Assembly: GCA_030770535.1 (NCBI GenBank)
Contig: JASVEC010000008.1
Span: 1,178,001-1,242,000 of the forward strand
Source of the DNA: Batkoa obscura
Taxonomy: Eukaryota; Entomophthoromycota; Entomophthoromycetes; Entomophthorales; Batkoaceae
Direction: 5' to 3'
Length of the DNA: 64,000 nt
The notes beneath the pieces were generated by a model. That model saw only the letters and a list, made by a program, of their open reading frames with translations, ran no database searches and had not been told where the DNA came from. Of the stretch, positions 15,318-27,393 are shown piece by piece (positions within the stretch are counted from its first letter, which is position 1; every line of letters begins with the position of its first letter). The translations under genes were made by a program, and so were the position numbers.

Positions 15318-17953
15318 ATTGTTTATTAAAGAACTGTTGATAATTTTTCGTAATTATAAATGAAAATGATTATTAATATAAATAGAAAAGTTAAACACAT
15401 GACAGAAAACCGGACCATCAACTCGTATACATTAACAAGTTAAGGATTTTAATCTAGTTGATACCTTTTCCTTAATATATTGATTTTTTTTCTAATTTCG
15501 ACATTTCGCTTTAATATATTTAGTTTTATTTCTATTTCTTATATAATTTGTATATCCTTGTTTTCATTCGATATTGAATTATTAAGTTTATTGAAATTGC
15601 AAGATTACACAGTATTTCTTTGTACTGAGAACAAAACTTATGTTGATAAAATGCTCTATTTAATTAATCTGAGTTATTAATATATTACAATAAGTAATAG
15701 TATTTTAATATAGCTATTTTTCACAAAAATATAAAAGTCAATAAATAAAATTAACAAATAAAAAAGTAATATAAAAATCAATAAATGTAATTTTTATTCA
15801 TTTATGGCCAAAATAACAAATTGTTTATTTTTAATTAAATAGTTACAAAAGTTACCATAACAATTATATGAACAAACAAACAATATTTATAGAATTTTTA
15901 ACTATTAAAAACAAGGAAAATGATAAAGCCTTTAACACATAACTTGAAAATTACAATATTTTAAGGAATAAACCTCCTTTTTAAAATAATATAAAAAAAT
16001 CATCACGGTGGTATAAGATTAGTTATTCTTAGATAGTGAATACAATGTATTTAGATCATAGCGTCATTATTTTTTTTTAGTAAACGCGACAGAATTACAT
16101 AAATTATGATATACCGATAAAACAAAAAAGGTAGTGTTTAAATAACTTGTACTTTAGAATTACAAGTAATGTTAAAAGGGTGATGAATGGGTTTAATGAC
16201 CGTATTTATTTATCAAATTTTAGTAAAAATTTTGTCATTTAAGTTTGGAATAGACTAACTATAAACAATACTACGACAATAATACGACCATGTATTCCCA
16301 ATGAACTTTATTTCATTTTTTATCTTTAATAGCTGTTCTGTTTAGCCTCGTTAATTCTAAATAAGTCAAAAAGCTTTACTATGGTTTATATCATAAGTAA
16401 TAAAAGTTGTGTTTATTTTATTTTATAGTGATTTGGATTTTTTTTAAAAGTTGCGCTATATGATTTAACAATACATTAAATTATAAAAATGTAGGAATAA
16501 AATTTAATTATGTGTTTAATTTATTACTATTATAAAAACAATTAAATACATTATCTACTTATACCGCATATAATTACAAATAAAACGGATCATAATATTA
16601 TTTGAATTAAAAACTTGTTTACATGATGATGCTTTCATATTGAAGTTTCCCAAAAGATTTTATTTATAAAATTTGCTTGCAATCAAATTGAAACCCCCTC
16701 TTACACAATAATTGTAATGTATTTATAGCTGTGTCGAGTTTTTAAAATATAATTTAACATTTATATTTCTTTTATGAATATAGCTTGTTCAAGCTAATGC
16801 CCTATTTTCGATAAATGAGTGTCTAGTTTTATTTTTGACCATTTTTATATAATCTGAAATTTAAAAAAACTATAAGCTAAATACTAAAACAAAAAGACAT
16901 ATCTATAAATAGATCTTTATTTTTATTTTCATTTTTGTATAATTTAGTTAAATAAAAATACCAAACTAAACTCAATCACATTATTAAGCAGAATTAAAGA
17001 AAATATCAACTTCCTCAATTTAGCATCAGTATTATCTTTTTTAGAAAGATCTTCTAATTAAAAAATGAGTTAATGTAATCATTTGGAATTAAATAACATA
17101 TAATCTAAATTTACCATTTACGTTTATTAAATATGAAGTCACGAAGTTAACTTTATGTGTCAACATAATACTAATCTTTTAATAAATATTTAAAAATACT
17201 TTCAGAATAGTATATTAACACTAACTGTAAACTCAACTCGGTAAAACATACACTATAATTTACCCTGACCATAGCAACGGAGCAAAACTCCAACTAGTAA
17301 ATAATACAAAGTGGTTGTAAACCCTTAAGCTATAAAATCGTATGGACGAAGATGTAAGTTGATTTGCTAACATTGGGAGAAAATAAACTACCGTATATAG
17401 TAATTTCCAAAACTTACCTAATTTAAAAAGGAAATCCTGCCACAAAAGACAATGTCAATAATTTTAAATCAACGAGGTTGGCTTTCATAATTTTATGCTA
17501 ATAATATTAAATCAAATTTAATAAAGTATCTAATTTAATTAACACTTCGATTTGGGCTGCCTGAAATAAGTTTAAGTAACACTAATCTTAAAATTAACTA
17601 TATGCTTTACTTATATAGTTTCGAATATTGAAAGTTTATTTATTGTTACATTATACTTTAACTCAATTTTGTAAGCAATCTTTAGTATCAATGTATGAAA
17701 CAATCTATCATTATTTATTAAAAAATAGACTCAATACATTGGTTTTTTTAAGATTATTTAATGAAATCATATCAACTGTTTATAAAAAGATAAATTTAAC
17801 CAATTTTATCATTAAAATATAAGTTTTTAGAAATTAAATAAAAATGTATTAATAACCTGTGTTTACCTCAAGTCAATAACTTTTATACCTGTGCTTAAAT
17901 ATTGAAATTATAATAAAACAGGAAATTGCATAAACCCTCCTTTAAAATCTGTA

Positions 17954-18047
17954 TGGGTTGTCTTTTTTGTTTTGGTATTTTGTTCACTTTATAAGCAGCT
18001 TAAAACTTTAAAAACTTTAAGCTAATTTTTAATGCAAAAAACATTTT
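17954..18047 (-). mobile_element. Possible degraded MITE family A copy
   Basis: TGGGTTGTCTTTTTTGTTTT..TTGTTCACTTTATAAGC at the left and AATGCAAAAAACATTTT at the right follow the reverse element at low similarity. Could be chance in such AT-rich DNA. Confidence 0.35.
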
Positions 18048-19004
18048 GAAAAGTAATTTTAATTTATTCTCTTTATTGAATTAATTGAAATTATCACTAT
18101 TAAAGATATAATAATCACGCTTCTATGTAAGCTATGGGTGAAATAAAAACAAGATTCGAAAGATACATTAACCCATCAACCAAAATAATGAAGCATTAAT
18201 CCCTACATAAATTATTATATTATTAATCAATTAAAAGTATTAACCCATGTTATCCCTCATTTTTTATTATTCTTGAATCTATAAATTTAATGTCATTTAA
18301 TAAATTTGCTTAATTTAGAGAATTGCCGTCGATAATATTGACACCATATTTAATTAAAAATTTGCTTGTGATGTATCTATTCCTATTATAACAATGTAGT
18401 AGATTTACTTTACACCCAACCCTTGTAAGTGGGTATTAAATTTTTTATAAATGTCACGCAAACACCAAGACGAACAAGTTAATTTTCTTCGCATTAATGA
18501 ATACATTCTATCTTTTTATTTTAAATTTATTTTATTTATCTCAATTTATTGAATATTAAACTTTAGATTTTTAACAGGAATACCGATTAAACTTTTAGCA
18601 TTGAGTAAAAGTAATAGATTAAGAATTCTAATCGAATTTTGTTTAGTAAATAGTGAAATACCCGTAACTTACTACAAGCGGTATTATCATTTTTAAATAA
18701 AAATGGCTACTCTGATCATACTAATTTCAATTATTCAGGGAAAGCGAATAGAAATTTCCTTTTAAAATAAATAAAACGATTATTGCTATTTATGGGATGC
18801 GATATAAATTTGCCATACTTGGAGGATCATTGGATTCTTGAATTAAATTGGAAACCTTTACTACTTTTAATAGTAATCGTTATTCTTCTAAGACCTTTTT
18901 GCGCGCGCATAAAATTCAATTTGTATTCTATTTAATCATAGCACTAAGGAGGTGGGGAGATTTCTAAAAAAAGTATGAGCAATAATTGAATAGAAGAGTA
19001 AAAG

Positions 19005-19013
19005 TATATAAAT
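19005..19013 (+). promoter_or_regulatory. TATA box of the Zn2Cys6 gene
   Basis: TATATAAAT lies 53 bp upstream of the ATG at 19058. The spacing supports that ATG as start, since transcription would begin only shortly before it. Confidence 0.6.
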
Positions 19014-19057
19014 AGTGGTCGAATTCCCTTTGATACAATAGTTTGATATTCATCAAT

Positions 19058-19474
19058 ATGTGCAAAGACTTCATTTCAGTTAACTTTGACTTTAAAAATG
19101 ATTTTAAAATGGAATACCTTGATGAAGCTCTCGTAACACATCCCTACAAATGCATGTACTGCCAAGCAAATCGTCTAAAATGTAATAAAGTTAAAGGCTG
19201 TTGTGATAAATGCCTACGTCGTAATCTAGTTTGTAAATATGATAGTAAACCCCCTAGATCTCATCGTCCTAAAGATATCAAGTTAGCATCTCACCTTAAC
19301 CGCTTTTCTATAGTTCCTAAAACTAAGAAGTCAAGTAAAAAATCAAAAAGTAGTACTAGTGCATCGACACCAGAAAAAGAAATAAGTTCCTCAGAAACAA
19401 TGCCAAGTGAAACGTATGAATCAAATGGCGAACAGAATTCAAATAGGCACTCAATTAGTTTTCTATTATGTTAA
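19058..19474 (+). CDS. Small Zn2Cys6 binuclear-cluster DNA-binding protein
   Basis: A 138-residue intronless protein with a fungal Gal4-type zinc cluster. Cysteines at residues 32, 35, 42, 48/49, 52 and 59 give C-x2-C-x6-C-x5/6-C-x2/3-C-x6-C, with the usual basic residues between the second and third Cys (QANRLKC) and before the last (LRRNLVC). After the cluster come PRSHRPKD, a Lys/Ser-rich stretch (KKSSKKSKSSTSASTPEKE) and a Ser/Glu/Asn-rich tail. The large middle regulatory domain of most members (PF04082) is absent, so this is a DNA-binding module with a short tail. It stands alone in a 10 kb desert and has its own TATA box. ATG at 19058 is chosen over an upstream TTG. Likely a nuclear regulator; targets unknown. 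Confidence 0.85.
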   Translation: MCKDFISVNFDFKNDFKMEYLDEALVTHPYKCMYCQANRLKCNKVKGCCDKCLRRNLVCKYDSKPPRSHRPKDIKLASHLNRFSIVPKTKKSSKKSKSSTSASTPEKEISSSETMPSETYESNGEQNSNRHSISFLLC

Positions 19475-19990
19475 TCACATCCTAATTTCTTATTAATTTA
19501 TTTTCGTTTTAATAAAATTTATTTACTAACTATTTCGCGTCTTAGTAAATTTATTTGAACTTTATCATGTTATTTTTTTAACATTTAGAACCATTAATGA
19601 TAGCACAATAGTAAGATTTTGACCTTGGGATAAGGTATTAATTAGCCTGATTTGTAGTAGTGTTTATACCAGGAAAGGCGTATGTAAAAATGTAAGTATG
19701 CTAAAATAATTTTTTGAATTTTAATCCAGAGTCTATTGCTATTTTAGTTAAACTTCTAATTAATAATCCATTCATCTTGTTTAAAAAATAATGATTATTT
19801 GGAATCAAAACTCTAAAAATATAAATACAATTTTTGTTTTATGTTCATTTGTTTTTAAGGTTTTAAGCCTTCAATAGAAAGCAGGTTATAATTTATTATT
19901 CTCTTAAAATTAACAAAATAGTTAATATTTCTTTATATAATCTTACGTTAAAGCAAGAAATTGGAATTCATAAATATTTCAATGAGATGC

Positions 19991-20126
19991 AACGTGGATT
20001 TGGTGATGAGGAAAAGTATGACGGCGCGGAATACCTGCCCAGCTACTAGCAATTTTTTTTATCTTTGTAGCAACTGGGTAAATATTTACGCACCATCACG
20101 TTTTTCCACCTTAGCAAATCCACGTT
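19991..20126. mobile_element. 136 bp fold-back (inverted-repeat) element, family C
   Basis: Begins AACGTGGATTTGGTGATGAG and ends GCAAATCCACGTT. The two halves are imperfect reverse complements over almost their full length: outer AACGTGGATTTG, inner GACGGCGCG against CGCACCATC, and TACTAGCAATTTTTTTTATC against GATAAAAAAAATTGCTAG in the opposite sense. It is markedly richer in G+C than its surroundings. It would fold into one long hairpin, as a non-coding MITE does. No second copy is seen in the window. Confidence 0.65.
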
Positions 20127-21227
20127 AATAGATTTTAAAAAGGATCAATAAAAATTGGAAACGAGACTACAAATATATTATAACACTGTTCTAATACATT
20201 TACATAAGTTACAAAGTACTTGATTTATGTTTTATAATAAATAAATATTATTTCATACTTTTACGAGATTTAGGGTATTAATATGTGTTAATGTTTTGCA
20301 TTTAAACTGTTAATAAAACTACTGCTGTTGAGGATCAAGATATATTGGGTTTTAAAAGGATGGAACTGTTTTTTATCCATATCCTTTATAGATGCTCAAG
20401 TAGTTCTAAGACACATTGGTTTTTTTTCAAAACACGTAAACCATTAATATTAAGTAACATAATAAAATATTACTATTAAAGCCTAGAATTTGACTTTACC
20501 TTATCTCAGTTAATAAAAACTGATCATTCAAACATCGAGTTATCTTGTGATTTCTCTAGGATAACTCATTTTTACCACAATAATTTATTGAATGTTTTGG
20601 ATAATGTGACTCCTTTTACCTTGACTGTTACTCGGATTAAGCCTTACATTTAAAACTAAATTTCCACCAAACCCATGTTTTGATTTGTTTTTAATATTCC
20701 GCAAAATAGTTTCATATAATATAATCTTTTAATGCTCTATACATTAATATAGATGTGGGTTTTTTCTAAATGTGACCAGTTGTTCGTTATGGTTCCTAGG
20801 TATCTAGATGTAATCTGGCAGATTAGTTGTTGAAATCAAATCTTAGGTCATTATAATAATTATTGATTATCTTAAATTCAGATTGAATATGAGGGTGGGT
20901 CAAAAAGTTAAAGATAAAGCAAAAATAAAAAAATAAAAATTTGATGTTTTTTTATATAAACGGGTTAGTTTAAAAGCTCAGTTCAATTTTTGTCCAATTT
21001 AGGTTTTAGCAAAAATTGCGAATTAAGCACAAGGTATTGAAATTTTTTACTTTTTTGCTTAATTTTAAATTACTCATAAAGGAGCGTTTTTTTATCCAGT
21101 ATTTATTAAAAATTTGAGAATTTATGCTACATAGAAAATGGACAAAAGTAAATTGGAAAACTTTTATTTTTAATTTTAACTGAGCTTAAACTTACCTAAA
21201 TATAATTTACAGGTTTTATTTAACATA

Positions 21228-21328
21228 TGGGGATGTATTTTTTTGTTTGAGAATTTTACTAACAATTTTCCCGCTCAAATAGCGCTTAAAAAACGGAAAA
21301 AATAATGAAACCAAAAAAAACATCCTCA
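21228..21328 (+). mobile_element. MITE-like element, family A, copy 4 (left member of tandem pair)
   Basis: 101 bp, TGGGGATGTATTTTTTTG to ACATCCTCA, core TTTACTAACAATTTTCCCGC. TA precedes it and exactly one TA separates it from the next copy. Confidence 0.85.
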
Positions 21329-21330
21329 TA

Positions 21331-21429
21331 TAGGGATGTCTTTTTTGTTTAAGGATTTTAGTGATAGCCTTTTCACTTAATAGCGTTTAAAAAATGTAAA
21401 AAGTGGTGAAACCAAAAAGAACACCCCTA
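21331..21429 (+). mobile_element. MITE-like element, family A, copy 5 (right member of tandem pair)
   Basis: 99 bp, TAGGGATGTCTTTTTTG to ACACCCCTA, followed by TA. More diverged than its neighbour (the ACTAAC core has changed), so the two are probably separate insertions rather than a recent duplication. Confidence 0.8.
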
Positions 21430-22687
21430 TATACTAAGTTTGATATTAAGTAAATAATTATATTTATATATATAAATTTTATACTATAGTATTAGTTACT
21501 TTATTATATTTTAATTCTGTTCATTTTTATAATAATTAATAAAATGGTTTTATTTTATTCACTTAATTTAAAACTTAGGGTATGTATTAAATAAAAATTA
21601 TATTTATTTAAAAATTTATACATCAAATTTTTATTTCTTTATTTTTTTATTTTTGTTATTGTCTTTAAACTTTTTAACCTACTTTTATACTGTATTTGAC
21701 TTTCATAAAAAATAGTGCATACGGAAGCCGAGCTAATAGTTTATGAAATTTTATTTTTATTATGCACCCTAATAATTTAGCTTATTTATAACTTTAACTT
21801 CAAGTTCAATATATTAAAAAGACTTGTTTTTGTGATTTTATTTAGTTTGATTACTTAATAAATATGATTATGCTCATTGCTTGAAGTTATAAAAAAGCTT
21901 TAGTTTATTTTTATTTTTACTTTGTAGTCGATTTTTTTAGTATGAGTTTAAAGATTATATTTTTTGTATATCCTTAAATTATATTGAAATGCTTTAACTT
22001 CAAATTAAAAGCAATAAAAAACATTTAATTCCAAGCTGTTCTATAGTTTTTTTAAGATTTTAGTTTCAAAAGTAGATTTTCTATTTTTAGCAATGATTTT
22101 TTTTTGATTTTTTAAATATTTTTAAATTGTTGATAAGAATTGAAATTTCTTTTGTTAAATGTTGTTAATATTTCAATAATAATAAATAATAAAAAGTACA
22201 ATAAATAAATAAAATTACAAGTTTCAATCGAGAAAAAATAATACATATATAATAAGAAGGTTTATTTTTTCAAAAATTTATTTAGACTTTACTAACAAAT
22301 AAGGTTAATTTTAAATGGCGAAAATAAGAATAAAATTTAAATAATTTGACTATTAAATTTAGAATCAATTCAACTATTTGCTTAATTTTTACCTCACTTT
22401 ATATTATTATAATGCTTCAACCCAAATCTAATGTTTAGTTCTATTATCATCTGCCAAATTTCACAACTCCTTACTCTTGTGTTACTTTATATAGCCCAAT
22501 ATTATGGCTTTAAATTTATAGAATTAAAGGTGTATTATTCTCATAATAGTTTATATTGTCAATGGGCTCTATAAAACTTTTATTTCTTTCTCTAGTTAAA
22601 CATCATTCTTATATAAGCTTTTATCTTAATATTTATCTTTAAACAATTCATAAAAGTTTTAGAATTCGTTAGTTTGACCTCTCCTTT

Positions 22688-22787
22688 TGGGGGTGTTTTT
22701 TTTGACTTCATTACTTTTTCCATTTTTAAGAACTATTTGAGTGGAAAAATTGTTAGTAAAATTCCTAAACACAAAAATACATCCCCT
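22688..22787 (-). mobile_element. MITE-like element, family A, copy 6
   Basis: Inverted copy from TGGGGGTGTTTTTTTTG to TACATCCCCT with the core AGTGGAAAAATTGTTAGTAA. No clear TA at the borders here. Confidence 0.8.
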
Positions 22788-23192
22788 TTTAATCCTTTTT
22801 TCTAGCAATTTTCTGATACTTAAAAACCAGTAAAAAGTACCTTAAAAATTGAATATCAAATATAGAATGTTTTAGCTATTCAGATCTTTCAGGGGTTTGT
22901 TTTTTTAAATGTATTCCTACCTTACCAAAAGGTACTCCATTGAACAATTAATTCATTAAGTTGAATAAGTTAATATATTTCTTATTTTTATAATAGTTAA
23001 TAAAACATTTAATATTGATTCCTTTTGATGTAGAATTATTTTATTTTATTTTATTTTGATAATTAATTGATTTAAAATTAAGCTATCATAAATTAACTAA
23101 TGTAAATAATATAGATAATTTACATTTTTTTCTAAACATAGTTGACCTACAAGGTAAGCATCAATTTATTGTAAAAAAAACTAGAAAAAATT

Positions 23193-23367
23193 GATGAAAG
23201 AGCAATCTTTAGATATTTCAGAGGAAAAGCTAAAGGCTTTGGCCTATTATACTCTCTACAAGACTTTGAAGTAATTATCAGGGAAGATTTATCTTTTTTA
23301 AATTAAGATTAATCATTCCAGGAAATAGGTTGTTATGTGAGGGCGGAGTTACAATCTAATTAATGCT
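23193..23367 (+). pseudogene. Possible small two-exon gene or gene remnant
   Basis: ATG at 23193 opens a frame (MKEQSLDISEEKLKALAYYT..) that reaches a GTAATT donor, followed by an ..TTCCAG acceptor near 23321, after which EIGCYVRAELQSN and a stop read in frame. The product would be only ~42 residues. Composition and splice signals look gene-like, but the frame is too short to identify. It may be the stub of a decayed gene. Confidence 0.25.
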
Positions 23368-24349
23368 GATATAATAAAAGTTTTGTATAAGATCCAGACT
23401 ATTAATCTAGGAAAAAGATTGTGTAAAATCGTTAAAATTAGGTCAAATTATATTAATAAAATCCAAAGTATTCTTTTATAGATCAATGTTTATTGAAAAG
23501 TGATTAATAAAAGCAACAATCTAAGGGATTCATAAAGATTAGTTAGAAAGAAAATCAAAAAATCCTTGGCTCATTTTATCATGTATATCAACACTTACAA
23601 AAAGGTATTTGTTATTGACTAAAAGTTTGAAGTTCTGGATTTAAGCCAGAGTAGTATATCCGTTAATGAAAAATTCCCATAGAATCAAGCTTAACTTAGA
23701 GGACAACTGTTTATTTCTATATAATCTGATGTTTTTATTGTCTTTAGGGATAATAATGAAGGAGTATCTCACTTCAAGATAACTACAGTCCTACAAAAAC
23801 TTGATAATGATTTTCTTATTTTTATTCTATTCTACCAATTAAGTTGGTATGTAAATAACTTTTAACTAGGATTGTTTTCTGGTTGAAATTTGTATATAAT
23901 AAAACTAATATCTTAAGTTTATTGCTATTTTAGAGTTTAAAATACAATATTATTATAAATATACATTTTAACGAACAATTGTTTATATTTTGTTTCGCTA
24001 TAACAATTAATAACTTTTCTATTTTAATTTTAATAGATGAAAATTATCTTATTATTATTATTATTATTGAAATTTAAAAGTTTGAATAAATTATTAATAA
24101 AAAAAATGTTTTTACTTTATATTATAAATTACATAAGTTTCATATTTGATTTATATTTTAATTAAATAAAATATTGGATCTATCAACTAGAATACAATTA
24201 ATCACATCAAATATAAAATCTATTGAAATCTAGAAAAACGAATCACTTATATGTTAAAAAGAATCTTTAACTTAATGTTTATAATAACATAAGAAATAAC
24301 TACTATATAATAAAACTAAGTTAATCTTCACACTTTAATTTTATACAAA

Positions 24350-25160
24350 TCAATTAGATTTTTTAATTTGTTCCATCTCTTGCTTCCAAGCTCTATTGAT
24401 TTCCGTTTCCATTTGAGGTAAATCCAAATCTTTAGTTAACCATTTAATACTATCTTTATCCACTAACGGTAATTCTGGATTCTCTTTCTTCAACCTTTCA
24501 TTTAAATCGTTCAAATGTCTATCTACTTTATCTTCTGTAATCAATTCACATCTATCTTGTTTAATCAATAAATTTAAATGTTTTGCTCCATGAAAAGCTT
24601 TAAAATGGGAATAAGTTCGAAAGGCATTATAAAAGAAAGGGATATTGGGTAAAGGTAAGATACTGAATAAACTAGTTAATGGTAAGGTTAATACGCTTAA
24701 ATAATAATATTTTTGATGATATTGTTCACGATAGAGAGATATAGATGTGAGTTTTTTTATTAATTCCTCATTATCAAGTGCTTTTGGATATACTATTGGA
24801 ATCTAAAAGAATTATTAAAATTTATTAATATATAAATTGAAATGATTATTTTCTAATTATTATTTTTACCTTATCATTTTTATTATTATTTTTATTTTTA
24901 TTCTCCTTATTATTTAATTCAAATTCTTGTATTGATGGTATACTCTTAAAGAAAGTTTCATTATGCTCTACTTTATCTAATACTTTTAAACCCCATTGAT
25001 ATAATTTATATTTAATTGTAGTTGGTTTTGCTAAAGATAATTGTTCCCATTTTCTGCTAGCATAATCAATTCCTTTACCTACTATTCCACTCGATTTAAT
25101 ATTAGAAGAACAGTATAGTCCATATCGGCCTTTAAGGATGGGGATAATATATATTTTCAT
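24350..25160 (-). CDS. Mitochondrial K+-H+ exchange-related protein (YDL183C family)
   Basis: A 247-residue protein from two exons (24870-25160 and 24350-24802; intron 24803-24869, GTAAAA..TTTTAG). It starts MKIYIIPILKGRYGLYCSSN and continues with KGIDYASRKWEQL and YKLYQWGLKVLDKVEHNETF, the pattern of the Mit_KHE1 family (PF10173), inner-membrane proteins linked to mitochondrial potassium/proton exchange. A hydrophobic, proline-containing stretch (about residues 125-155) follows and then YNAFRTYSHFKAFHGAKHL, also family-typical. The C-terminus is charged and helical. The Asn/Lys run just before the intron is lineage-specific. Confidence 0.85.
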
Positions 25161-25671
25161 TTTTCGAGATTGAAATTAACGTTGAGTAAATAAAAAGTTA
25201 AACGTTGGTAGATTAGATGAATTTTTTTTATCTATTATCTTATCATTAAACCATCAATTTTTATTGGTAGAATTAACTGAAATTGAAAAATAAATTGACT
25301 AATTATTAAGTAATTATAATACTCTAATGATATAATGTATTAAAATTACTAACTATGAATAAAATAAATCAATTTTTATAAAATATTAAAACTATTAAAA
25401 TATAATGATAATAAATAATTGTATCTAATTTCTAAAAATAATTTAATCATAAGTCATATTATAAACTTTATTTAAATTCTATCGATTTTCAATTGAAAAG
25501 TACTTAATGTTAATAATAAAATGTATAATCCTATTTCTATTAAACAATGATCTTTTGATTTTTCCTATAAAAATAACACTTCAATTCCATTAAAATCGAA
25601 AAAAAAATCACTTTAAAAATCGTAAAAATTTTAACAGTTCCTTTAATAAAATCTCCAATTCTAACCATTGT
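25161..25671. other. Spacer: promoter of the K+-H+ exchange-related gene and 3' flank of the NDUFB10-like gene
   Basis: About 0.5 kb of AT-rich DNA between two leftward genes. No TATA box close to 25160, no repeat and no further gene seen. Confidence 0.4.
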
Positions 25672-26120
25672 TTAATTTAACTTAGCATTCTAAAAAAATG
25701 GACATTAACATCTTTAATAAAACTTTTCTTAAAAATGTTCTTACATGTTCTGAAGGTCCACGACGTTCCCCACCAACTCGATTTTTTTGTAAACGTTGTA
25801 AATAAGCTTCAGCTAAATGACGACAATGTTGATAATGATTAACACTTTCTGTTTTATAACATTGAACTAAACTTTGTCGAATAATTCTTGCTTCATAGAC
25901 CTTTACCCAATCCTCACGTACTCTTTGGGCTCGAGCTTCGATAATGGCTAAAGTAAAAAAAAATTGTAATTAGAAATTAATTAATGTTTAGAATAAAGTT
26001 AGTTTATTATTGTGGTGAAGGGTAGAATTAAAATTTACCAACTGGATTTTTAGGATCAAAATCAGCATCGTTAAAATCGGGTACTCGGGGAAACACTTGA
26101 TGTTCGTATGGACGTGGCAT
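25672..26120 (-). CDS. Complex I subunit, NDUFB10/PDSW-like (fungal 12 kDa subunit)
   Basis: Small accessory subunit of mitochondrial NADH:ubiquinone oxidoreductase. Start MPRPYEHQVFPRVPDFNDAD at 26118-26120; exon 1 is 26039-26120, exon 2 begins at 25947. Recognisable parts are REDWVKVYEARIIRQ, then CYKTESVNHYQHCRHL with the conserved paired cysteines, and AYLQRLQKNRV. The 3' end is ambiguous. A strong donor (GTAAGA at 25744) and a T7AG acceptor define a 55 bp intron, leading to an 18 bp last exon (25672-25689, NAKLN) and a 100-residue product; reading through instead ends at 25682 with 115 residues. I favour the spliced form. Its presence implies a proton-pumping complex I in this fungus. 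Confidence 0.75.
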
Positions 26121-26372
26121 TTTTATGTTGTATTTAGAAAATAAATTGAAATAAAATTGAATTTATTTTGGACTATGATTTGTTCAACTGTTTGATTAAA
26201 TTGGGATCAAAAATCATTAGGGGAATTCATTAAATTTTGTTCTTTTTCGTACAATTTTATTTTTTAATATAAATTTTGATATAATAAATAAATTTTAATA
26301 AATAGTCAAAGTAAAATCAAAATTTTAATAAAGCAAAATAAAATTTTTAATATTCATAAAAAAGCCCTTGAA

Positions 26373-27393
26373 TCAATCCTCATGTTCATGGACCTGTTGT
26401 TGGTTTTGTTGTTCAAACAACACTTTCCTAAAAAAAATATCAATACTTTTCCTCATCATTAATAATAAACTTACACAAACCTAGGGGCAGCGAGATATCT
26501 AACACCCCTTGAGGATGGCTGAGATGGCCAAACATCATCTAAAAAGTAATAAACATGGCCCACAAACATGGAAATTAAATGAAGATAAGGTATTTGTTTT
26601 TGAAATATAGCGCTCATACTAACTAATACAAATGGTAAATAAGGGGCATGGAATGTAAATAATCCTAAAAAGGCTAATTGCACATCCGGTGACTTTCGTG
26701 ACCAAACATAGGTTAAAGCAAAGGTTAGAAGGGTTGAAAGAAAGGGTACTTTTAAAAAGGGACCTATTATCTATATGGGTTGATGATTAATATTTAATGG
26801 GTTTTGAAATGGTGGGAGATGATCAACTTACTAAAAATGAAGAAGCAAAGTAAATTAACATAAAACAAAAATCCGCTGTTCTTCCATAAAAACTACCCTC
26901 TTCTAACATACGGGAATAATTTATACTGTATAAATATTATTAATTAATATTTTAATAATATATATATTGAATTATATTAATTGATATAAATAGATGGATA
27001 AAAACTTACAAAAAAAACATATAAAAAAACCATTCCATATCTAATTTGCCAAAATAAAAAAAATTGGTAAATAAACGCCATATCTAATAATAATAATAAA
27101 ATTCAATTAATTCATATTCTTTTTTATATATAAATAGATTGTAATATTTAATAATACTTACTTGAAATTCTTCAAACACTAATTTATAATTTAAATAAAT
27201 TTGAAAATAAGATAATAGATTTAAGGACTAAATTAAAAAATATTAGTATTTCGTCGGCTTATTTTTGAATGTAAATTTTATATTAAATAATAAAACTTAC
27301 AATTGACGCAGTTAATAATAAAGTAGTTGTAAAATATAATCTAGTAACTACAGGTATATCAAAGAACCATTGTACAAGTTGATTTTGTATCAT
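26373..27393 (-). CDS. Derlin (Der1/Dfm1-like ERAD rhomboid pseudoprotease)
   Basis: A 225-residue ER membrane protein of the derlin family, inactive rhomboid relatives that help retrotranslocate misfolded proteins for degradation with Hrd1 and Cdc48. Six exons: 27301-27393, 27162-27227, 27010-27083, 26832-26925, 26475-26770, 26373-26427. Family marks in order: QWFFDIPVVTRLYF at the N-terminus, QIWRLFTNFFYFG (the WR motif) after the third join, NYSRMLEEGSFYGRTADF, YVWSRKSP, and GHVYYFLDDVWP followed by a Gly of the G-x3-G type region. The C-terminal tail is short and Gln/His/Glu-rich, with no clear SHP (Cdc48-binding) box. Divergent from the ArfGAP gene. Confidence 0.92.

Larger units (their letters stand above)
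13657..19057. other. 5.4 kb gene desert with MITE copies and a coding-like remnant
   Basis: No convincing gene. It holds MITE-like copies at 13943-14038, 14450-14549 and a degraded one near 17954-18047. A short stretch at about 15199-15317 reads as protein-like in one frame but has no start or splice context, so it may be a decayed gene. The open frames at 15480-15680, 17260-17445 and 17628-17822 are low-complexity AT-driven and I do not call them. Confidence 0.5.
19475..24349. other. 4.9 kb gene desert with repeats and a possible small gene remnant
   Basis: Contains a G+C-richer fold-back element (19991-20126), two head-to-tail MITE copies (21228-21429) and an inverted copy (22688-22787). 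Coding-like sequence appears at about 23193-23367. The remainder is AT-rich with T-runs and no gene I can support. Confidence 0.5.

Noticed and set aside
19043-19057. Start of the Zn2Cys6 protein at a TTG codon
   Set aside because: Fungal nuclear genes start at ATG; the first ATG is at 19058 with a TATA box at a sensible distance.
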